From assembly GCA_018695085.1 (NCBI GenBank), contig JABHOU010000325.1, forward strand, positions 1-10,466: a stretch of 10,466 nt of DNA, written 5' to 3'. The notes under the pieces are model-generated. The model was given only the letters and a program-made list of their open reading frames with translations, was not told the DNA's origin and searched no databases. Both the position numbers and the translations under genes were made by a program. This document shows, in pieces, positions 1-4,630 of this stretch (position 1 is its first letter; every line of letters starts with the position of its first letter). Origin of the DNA: Opitutia bacterium (GTDB lineage Bacteria; Verrucomicrobiota; Verrucomicrobiia; Opitutales; Seribacteraceae).

Positions 1-684
1 AAACCCGTTTCCAAAATTGTTCTTGCCCGAGCGGGCCGGACCCCGGGGATCGTTAATGGCGACGAAGGAAGGAAGTTCGTCGTTTTCGGAACCCAATGCG
101 TAAGTCGTCCACGAACCAAAGGAAGGAAACCCTTCCATGGTAAATCCGGTGTTCATGAAATTCTCGCCCTGCGGATGAGCGCTCGTCTGGGTATGCAGTG
201 CGTGCATGAAGCAAAAGTCATCTGCCAGCGAACCCAAATTAGGCAGGAGATCGGAAGTCATTTTCCCGGATTTCCCACGTGGTTTGAAATCCCAAAAAGG
301 CTTGGCGATGTTCCCCGAAGGACCCTCGAAGGTTACGGCAGGAATGCCAGGGGGCTTTTGCCCGTGATACTTGATCAGTTCGGGTTTGTAATCAAAGGTG
401 TCGACGTGACTGACCGCGCCAGGACAAAAGATAACCAGAACTTGCTTGGCCGCGCCTTTGAAGTGAGCATCCCGGGGGGCGTAAGGCTTATCCGGATCAA
501 TGTCCGGACGAATGGGCGTTTTTCCGCTAAAACTTGTCGGGTCGTCCGAGGCGAGGAGTCCGTCTTTGCCTAGCAATTGGGCAAGACCTAGAGCCCCAAT
601 CGAAAAGCCGGTGTTCTTCATGAACTGTCTGCGGTTCAAGAGAGAACGGCCGATCGATGAAAGATTTTCCTCGTTATGGTTCAT
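1..684 (-). CDS. DUF1501 family protein, Tat-exported, 3' end cut by window edge
   Basis: The 228 visible codons read from ATG at 684 to the left edge with no stop. The N-terminus carries a twin-arginine signal: NRRQFMK at residues 17-23, followed by a hydrophobic stretch (GFSIGALGLAQLL, 26-38), so the protein is probably exported folded. Residues 80-100 (KQVLVIFCPGAVSHVDTFDYK) match the opening strand and the conserved SHVDTFD motif of DUF1501, a family with an alkaline-phosphatase/sulfatase-like fold. Typical family segments follow: FWDFKPRGKSG (130-140), HALHTQTSAHPQGENFMNTG (161-180) and NDPRGPARSG (211-220). DUF1501 proteins are usually about 400-480 residues, so roughly half is missing. 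It starts 12 nt after the stop of the PSD1 gene and is almost certainly cotranscribed with it. No Shine-Dalgarno sequence precedes the ATG. Function is unproven; the family is often found with sulfatases and glycan degradation genes in Planctomycetota and Verrucomicrobiota. Confidence 0.9.
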   Translation of the reverse strand, partial: MNHNEENLSSIGRSLLNRRQFMKNTGFSIGALGLAQLLGKDGLLASDDPTSFSGKTPIRPDIDPDKPYAPRDAHFKGAAKQVLVIFCPGAVSHVDTFDYKPELIKYHGQKPPGIPAVTFEGPSGNIAKPFWDFKPRGKSGKMTSDLLPNLGSLADDFCFMHALHTQTSAHPQGENFMNTGFTMEGFPSFGSWTTYALGSENDELPSFVAINDPRGPARSGKNNFGNGF

Positions 685-696
685 TGCTTGATAAGA

Positions 697-3441
697 TCAG
701 GGGAGGAAGGCAAACTCGTTGGAATTGATCAGAGAACGGCAAACGATGGAAAGTCCATGCTCCAAGGCCACCTCAAGGGCAGCCTTGCGTTCGTCCTTGG
801 TCGGTTTGCGGGCAAGCAAAAGTTCAAACGTCCGATTGACCGCCCCAGCCAAATTCTCTTCTCCTGCCTCACGCAAAGCCCGTTCGGCCAAGTGCTTGGA
901 TTGATCGACTACAAAATCGCTATTCATCAGATTCAAAGCCTGCAAAGGAGTCGTGGAAACCGGGCGCTTGGAACGCACCTGGCCGCAATCGGGAAAATCA
1001 AAGGCGGTAAAAATCCGGTCGTCCACTCTTCTCATCCGCTCCTGGTAAATCATGCGCCGCCAAGTCTCGGGTCCGAAATTATTGACCACCTTCCATTGAG
1101 CATAGGTCTTCTTGACATTGTGGATCCGATAGCTCCGTCCGCCCATTTCCGGATTCAACTTCCCCGAAGCCCGGAGAATCCCGTCCCGGATCACCTCGGC
1201 TTCAACCCGCCGGGGTGGAAAACGCCAAAGCAAGGTTGATCCTGCATCCTTCTCCAGCCCTTTTTCCGAGGGAGCGCTCGAGCGGCGAAAGGCATCGGAC
1301 GTAACAAGCATGCGGATGAATTCCTTCATCGACCAAGGGGTTCCCTCCGGTCGCGAAGGCTCGGCAAATTCAGCAGCCAGCCAATCGAGCAACTCGGGAT
1401 GAGTGGGCAGCGCGCCGGCGCGCCCGAAATCTCCTCCGGTCACCACCAGACCTGCGCCGAAAACATGTTGCCAGATCCGGTTGGCCATGACGCGCGCAGT
1501 CAGCGGATTGGATGAATCGACGACCCACTCCGCAAAGCGGGCTCGCCGAAGGTGGCCGCTGGCATGACCCTTTACGCCAAGAGCACCCTGAAGAATTTTG
1601 GGGGCTGCAGGCACAACCTCGTCACGTGGGTTCTCCGGGCTCCCGCGATGCAAAACGCGCGTTACCTTCGGTTTGATAAAACTGCCTACGAAACTTGGAC
1701 GCGGTCCTTCCTCCGAAAGCTTGTAGGTCAAATGGGAAATTTCCCGAACAGCATCGGAGACTGACTTGTCGGAATCCTTCAATTTCCTGAACTTGTCAAT
1801 GGAAGCAATCTCCTTCCAGGTCCCATCGGGTAATTTGGCATGCACCACGAATTGGTCGAAATTGAACTTGTTCTTTTGCTCGAGGTAATCGGTTTCGTAA
1901 TAATATTCCCGGTTCGTACTAAGTCGCAACCGACCGACCTTGACGGGAGACTTGAAGGCAAACTCCAGCCAGGGATTCTGCTTCTTCGGCTTATTGTAAC
2001 TCGCCTGCCAGCGCTGTGTCCCGAACTTTCCGTCTATTACCCGGCCAACGGGAAAACGGCCACCCTGCTGAATGAAGGCGTCGTCGGTTCTTACGGTCGT
2101 TCCTTGTGTCTTGTTGGCCAAGTTGACGTCTTCTGTCGGAAGGCCGAAGATCTCGACCTCGTCCAAACCGACGTACCCGCCCCTAAAATTGATCCGAATT
2201 CCAGTGGCCTCGACCGGGTTCCAGTGAACCTCTTTGTAAGCACCCCAATCTTCCTCCCACACCTTGGACTTGGATCGGATCTTGTTCCGGTTTTGGGAAA
2301 TACCCTTCCAAATGCTCTGGGCGCTTTGCTTGCGCGGATGATCCTTGGAAAACTCAGGGAACCGGCTCCCAAACTCAATATCCTGAAAAACTGCGGTCAT
2401 GGAGTAGTAATCCTGAATCGAAATCGGATCGAACTTATGATTATGGCAACGCGCGCAACTCATGGTCACCCCCATAAGGGAAGCACCGACAGTCTGCATG
2501 ATCTCGTCCATCCTGTCCGCCCGGGCCTGTCTTATGGCCGAGGCCTCCTGCCCGACGGTAGCGGCCGGCACATGGGGGCCCGCAACAAGAAAACCCAAAG
2601 CCTCACCCGTTCCCATACCATCCCCAGCCAACTGCTCTTGAACAAATCGGTTGTATGGAACATCTTCGTTAAAAGCTCGGATGACGTAATCCCGGTACAC
2701 CCAGGCAAGCTTCCGGTAAAGATTGGACTCGGAACCATTTGTCTCCGCCCAGCGAATGACGTCCAACCAGTGCTGAGCCCAACGCTCACCGAAATGAGGC
2801 GACGCCATCAACTCGTCCACCAATCCGGCATAAGCTTTCTCATAATCCTTCTTTGAATCGGCCAAAAATCTGTTTACGCGCTCAGGCTTGGGAGGCAAAC
2901 CGGTCAACACGACCGAAGCGCGCCGGATCAAAGACAAGTCATCGGCCGACGGGTTGGAGGGAATCTTTTCCTTCTTAAGGCGGCTATCAAGAAACGCGTC
3001 TACGGGATGATCCGTAACCTTCGGAACCTTTGGGCGCTCAACGGGCAGGAAAGACCAGTGGTCGGTACCCTCCTCGAGCTTATCATCCATTTGGCCAGGC
3101 CAAACCGCACCTTCGTTAATCCACTCCTCGAGCAAGACAATCTCATCCTCAAGAAGGGGATCTCCTTTCGGAGGCATGCGCTCATCGGGGTCCTTGCTCT
3201 TAATAAGTTCGAGCATGAAGCTCTTTTTCACGTCTCCAGGAACTATGGCTGGAAAACCAGAATCTCCACCCTTCAAAAAATGAATTCGGCGATCCATGCG
3301 GAAACCCGACTTTTGCTTATCAACGCCATGGCAATCCATGCATAAATCTTCCAGAATTGGAAAAACTTCATCGTTGAAGTCAATGGCTATCGTCAATTGA
3401 AATGAGAATAGCAATGACGACAAAAAAAGAAAGATTTTCAT
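697..3441 (-). CDS. Secreted PSCyt1-PSCyt2(DUF1549)-PSD1(DUF1553) cytochrome c-like protein
   Basis: This is a complete 914-residue protein. It has a Sec signal peptide (about 1-19, MKIFLFLSSLLFSFQLTIA). A PSCyt1 domain follows, with haem-binding CMDCH (34-38) and a late MPPKG (89-93) whose Met could be the second haem ligand. Next comes a PSCyt2/DUF1549 domain (about 146-355) with FGERWAQHWLDVIRW (217-231) and a second haem motif CARCH (329-333). An F5/8 type C (discoidin)-like insertion (about 405-550) shows VIDGKFG, WLEFAF and a strand-rich C-terminal half. The PSD1/DUF1553 domain (about 628-910) contains SNPLTARVMANRIWQHVFG (644-662) and RPVSTTPLQALNLMNS (826-841). It therefore probably works outside the cytoplasm with covalent haem. 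It is the upstream partner of the DUF1501 gene, 12 nt apart. Family biochemistry is not established; a role in redox-linked polysaccharide breakdown is inference. The start is set by the signal peptide; no clear Shine-Dalgarno is visible. Confidence 0.95.
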   Translation of the reverse strand: MKIFLFLSSLLFSFQLTIAIDFNDEVFPILEDLCMDCHGVDKQKSGFRMDRRIHFLKGGDSGFPAIVPGDVKKSFMLELIKSKDPDERMPPKGDPLLEDEIVLLEEWINEGAVWPGQMDDKLEEGTDHWSFLPVERPKVPKVTDHPVDAFLDSRLKKEKIPSNPSADDLSLIRRASVVLTGLPPKPERVNRFLADSKKDYEKAYAGLVDELMASPHFGERWAQHWLDVIRWAETNGSESNLYRKLAWVYRDYVIRAFNEDVPYNRFVQEQLAGDGMGTGEALGFLVAGPHVPAATVGQEASAIRQARADRMDEIMQTVGASLMGVTMSCARCHNHKFDPISIQDYYSMTAVFQDIEFGSRFPEFSKDHPRKQSAQSIWKGISQNRNKIRSKSKVWEEDWGAYKEVHWNPVEATGIRINFRGGYVGLDEVEIFGLPTEDVNLANKTQGTTVRTDDAFIQQGGRFPVGRVIDGKFGTQRWQASYNKPKKQNPWLEFAFKSPVKVGRLRLSTNREYYYETDYLEQKNKFNFDQFVVHAKLPDGTWKEIASIDKFRKLKDSDKSVSDAVREISHLTYKLSEEGPRPSFVGSFIKPKVTRVLHRGSPENPRDEVVPAAPKILQGALGVKGHASGHLRRARFAEWVVDSSNPLTARVMANRIWQHVFGAGLVVTGGDFGRAGALPTHPELLDWLAAEFAEPSRPEGTPWSMKEFIRMLVTSDAFRRSSAPSEKGLEKDAGSTLLWRFPPRRVEAEVIRDGILRASGKLNPEMGGRSYRIHNVKKTYAQWKVVNNFGPETWRRMIYQERMRRVDDRIFTAFDFPDCGQVRSKRPVSTTPLQALNLMNSDFVVDQSKHLAERALREAGEENLAGAVNRTFELLLARKPTKDERKAALEVALEHGLSIVCRSLINSNEFAFLP

Positions 3442-3491
3442 GAATTAATAATGGAATGAAAATGTAAAAAAGGAAAAAGTATTTACGGAAA

Positions 3492-3503
3492 TTGTAATTA
3501 CAA
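3492..3503. promoter_or_regulatory. 12-bp perfect palindrome, possible operator
   Basis: TTGTAATTACAA is a perfect dyad 51 bp upstream of the PSD1 start codon, within the distance expected for a promoter operator. The form resembles binding sites of dimeric helix-turn-helix regulators, but no regulator is encoded nearby. Palindromes of this size do arise by chance in AT-rich DNA. Confidence 0.25.
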
Positions 3504-3534
3504 ATTTTGAGCTCAAGGAAAATTACATTTTGTC

Positions 3535-3558
3535 TGGTTAGAAATTCTCGGCTAACCA
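3535..3558. repeat. Inverted repeat, 7-bp arms around a 10-nt spacer
   Basis: TGGTTAG (3535-3541) and CTAACCA (3552-3558) are perfect complements. No T-run follows the hairpin on either strand, so it is not an intrinsic terminator. It lies about 95-115 bp upstream of the PSD1 start and could be an operator or a leader hairpin. Confidence 0.35.
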
Positions 3559-3619
3559 AAAATCTAAAAATTCGACAAGGGAATTGCCGAAATATTACCG
3601 TATGCTAACTTTAAGCGAA

Positions 3620-3699
3620 ATTCAGACCAAAACAGAAGCAGAGTAGAGTAATTCAAACTAAAAAAAACGAAATTCAAGTACTTGGGAAAGTAATTCAAA
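3620..3699. repeat. Four ATTCA boxes spaced 31, 21 and 21 bp
   Basis: ATTCA begins at 3620, 3651, 3672 and 3693. The last three are ATTCAA and sit in similar flanks (TAATTCAAA, AAATTCAAG, TAATTCAAA). The first and last of those three extend to an identical 11-mer, AGTAATTCAAA, at 3647-3657 and 3689-3699. The spacings are close to two and three turns of B-DNA, so all boxes would face the same side of the helix. That suits a cooperatively bound regulator or intrinsic curvature, but no function is shown. Confidence 0.35.
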
Positions 3700-3739
3700 G
3701 TAGACCAGATCGAGCGAATTTCTCAAAGAAAAAATAATG

Positions 3740-4123
3740 TCATTCTTGGAAATCATAGACGAGAATTCTACTGACCAATGGGACAAGCAGATCTTTCTTG
3801 ATTTCTTGGTGAACAGGATGTTGCAAATATTCCGCTAAACTTTTGGCATCCGCCACAATGACTAGAATGCCGACATCGTAAGTATCGTCGACAATCGATC
3901 TATCACTCGGAACAACTTGCCCAGCACGAGCTTCCAGAACTCCTGGAATTTTTCTAAAAGACTTCGTCGCGCTGACGATTCGCTTTCGATTCTCCATGTT
4001 GCCGGGATCTTTAAGCCAGCACAAAACGACATGATGCAAAGCCTTGTCCTTACGGGACGAGCCTATCTCGACCGAAACGCAACTGCATAATAATAAGGGT
4101 ACGAAAAAAGCTAAACACTTCAT
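3740..4123 (-). CDS. Small Dabb-domain lipoprotein
   Basis: The protein has 127 residues. The start at ATG 4123 is chosen because it begins a lipoprotein signal: MKCLAFFVPLLLCSC, with a likely lipobox L-C-S-C and lipidated Cys15. The Cys at -2 is unusual but tolerable. The rest matches the Dabb (stress-responsive alpha/beta barrel, PF07876) fold: LHHVVLCWLKDP (29-40) as the first strand, a helix around 45-58, and YDVGILVIVADAKSLAEYLQ (82-101) followed by HPVHQE, typical of the family's second half. Dabb proteins form small dimeric ferredoxin-like barrels. Some relatives are cyclases or decarboxylases, but most have no known reaction, so no activity can be assigned. Membrane anchoring is less usual for this mostly soluble family. 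The gene is transcribed away from aceE and towards the PSD1 gene, 298 nt upstream of it. No Shine-Dalgarno is evident. Confidence 0.85.
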   Translation of the reverse strand: MKCLAFFVPLLLCSCVSVEIGSSRKDKALHHVVLCWLKDPGNMENRKRIVSATKSFRKIPGVLEARAGQVVPSDRSIVDDTYDVGILVIVADAKSLAEYLQHPVHQEIKKDLLVPLVSRILVYDFQE

Positions 4124-4145
4124 AATTGATAACAAGATCAAGGTC

Positions 4146-4174
4146 AGTTTATCCAATAAACTTCCTCGAGGAAG
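4146..4174 (-). promoter_or_regulatory. Two adjoining inverted repeats just upstream of the Dabb gene
   Basis: CTTCCTCGAGGAAG (4161-4174) is a perfect 14-bp palindrome. AGTTTAT/ATAAACT (4146-4152 and 4156-4162, 3-nt spacer) is a perfect inverted repeat that overlaps it by 2 bp. Together they end 22 nt before the Dabb start codon. As DNA they could be regulator sites; as RNA in the Dabb leader they could form two consecutive hairpins (5-bp stem with UCGA loop, then a 7-bp stem). The location suggests control of the Dabb gene; the mechanism is unknown. Confidence 0.4.
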
Positions 4175-4199
4175 GATAGGTGGAGTCCAGGAAGCAATA

Positions 4200-4217
4200 G
4201 TTGAATTCAAGTTCAAC
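4200..4217. repeat. Nested palindromes GTTGAATTCAAGTTCAAC
   Basis: TTGAATTCAA (4201-4210) is a perfect 10-bp palindrome. The longer segment also holds GTTGAA (4200-4205) and TTCAAC (4212-4217) as an inverted repeat with a 6-nt spacer. It lies about 75-95 bp upstream of the Dabb start, in the -35 region or above. It contains the same ATTCAAG core as one of the phased boxes at 3620-3699. Confidence 0.3.
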
Positions 4218-4372
4218 ACAGAAAAGATGTCGAAGAGTAACTTTCAAGGTCAAAAGACACGACTACGAAATAGATCCCAGTCCAGAATTTATCGGCTTAT
4301 TGGAAAAAGGCTGTCAATAGCGAAGCGGAAACATCTCTTCATAATTGCTCATAGGCTTTGGAGCTAAGCAGA

Positions 4373-4431
4373 AGTGGGTCTTGCTCTAATAAGATGCTGA
4401 TTCAAATCCTACCACTCGCCAGACCCTTTAT
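4373..4431 (+). other. Possible aceE leader structure with competing hairpins
   Basis: Two helices share bases and so exclude each other. One pairs AGTGG (4373-4377) with CCACT (4412-4416). The other pairs GGGTCT (4376-4381) with AGACCC (4421-4426) and is followed by TTTATTCTT. GTCTT (4378-4382) and AAGAT (4391-4395) could also pair. The layout resembles an attenuator, but the second helix has a 39-nt loop and only a broken T-tract. It matters only if aceE transcription starts upstream of 4370, which is unknown. Confidence 0.2.
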
Positions 4432-4481
4432 TCTTGCGATAATGATGGTTTCAAGATAAAGAAAAAACCTTAATTTTCTTC

Positions 4482-4628
4482 ATGGAACAATCCATGCAAG
4501 AAGTTATATCCTCCAGTGCATCTCATTGCGATCCTCCCGAATACAGACTTAAAAAATCGGTTGAGACATCTTATACAAAAGTCTTCATGTTTTTAACATC
4601 CATCAAAGGTTTTCTGATTTCTAACTAA
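4482..4628 (+). CDS. Possible 48-codon leader ORF directly upstream of aceE
   Basis: ATG at 4482 opens 48 codons (MEQSMQEVISSSASHCDPPE at the start, TSIKGFLISN at the end) and stops with TAA at 4626-4628, only 2 nt before the aceE ATG. A second in-frame ATG lies at 4494. Its surroundings (CATGCAAGAAG, 4493-4503) are repeated exactly at the aceE start (4630-4640). I recognise no family. There is no clear Shine-Dalgarno, and an ORF this short can be open by chance, so it may not be translated. If it is, its stop position would favour translational coupling to aceE. The ATG also lies within a hairpin (CATGGA/TCCATG, 4481-4496). Confidence 0.2.
   Translation: MEQSMQEVISSSASHCDPPEYRLKKSVETSYTKVFMFLTSIKGFLISN
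4549..4577 (+). promoter_or_regulatory. Weak sigma70-like promoter candidate for the aceE operon
   Basis: TTAAAA (4549-4554) and TATACA (4572-4577) are separated by 17 bp; each matches the consensus at four of six positions. Transcription would start near 4584, giving a leader of about 45 nt. An alternative is TTGCGA (4434-4439) with TAAAGA (4457-4462), also 17 bp apart but weaker at -10; it would include the small ORF in the transcript. Neither can be preferred firmly. Confidence 0.25.
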
Positions 4629-4630
4629 TC

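Larger units (their letters stand above)
3442..3739. other. AT-rich intergenic region upstream of the PSD1 gene
   Basis: No gene is supported here. The region lies between the stop of the Dabb gene and the start of the PSD1 gene, both on the minus strand, so it should hold the PSD1 promoter. A TAATAT sequence on the minus strand (3597 to 3592) is a possible -10 box, but it lacks a good -35 partner. On the minus strand a short hairpin (TACTT/AAGTA, 3679-3692) is followed after 11 nt by eight T residues (3667 to 3660). This could weakly terminate the Dabb transcript, but the gap is too long for a standard intrinsic terminator. Specific repeats are listed separately. Confidence 0.6.
4124..4630. 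other. Divergent intergenic region between the Dabb gene and aceE
   Basis: This 507-nt AT-rich region must hold the promoters for the Dabb gene (leftward) and the pyruvate dehydrogenase operon (rightward). It contains adjoining inverted repeats at 4146-4174, a nested dyad at 4200-4217, a possible leader structure at 4373-4431, a hairpin at 4478-4500, a weak promoter candidate and a possible 48-codon ORF. Between about 4220 and 4370 I see nothing convincing. Confidence 0.7.

Noticed and set aside
1840..2856. Long open frame of 338 codons on the plus strand
   Set aside because: It lies wholly inside the well-supported PSD1 gene on the other strand, has no recognisable family and reads as antisense of conserved PSCyt2 and insertion segments.
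4124..4219. N-terminal extension of the Dabb protein from a GTG at 4219
   Set aside because: The extension would bury the lipoprotein signal 32 residues inside the protein; ATG 4123 gives a proper signal peptide.
4044..4367. Plus-strand frame of 107 codons overlapping the start of the Dabb gene
   Set aside because: The product is basic and low in recognisable structure, overlaps the Dabb coding region antisense and crosses the inverted repeats upstream of it.
4355..4423. tRNA-like stretch: GATTCAAATCC resembles the T-arm (B-box), ending in CTCGCCA
   Set aside because: The T-stem does not pair (GCTGA against CCTAC), the CCA is out of register with a 7-bp acceptor stem, and no matching 5' acceptor strand is found.
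4478..4500. Hairpin CATGGA/TCCATG, extended by CTT/AAG with a bulge, as a terminator ahead of aceE
   Set aside because: No T-run follows; it may only affect access to the ATG at 4482.
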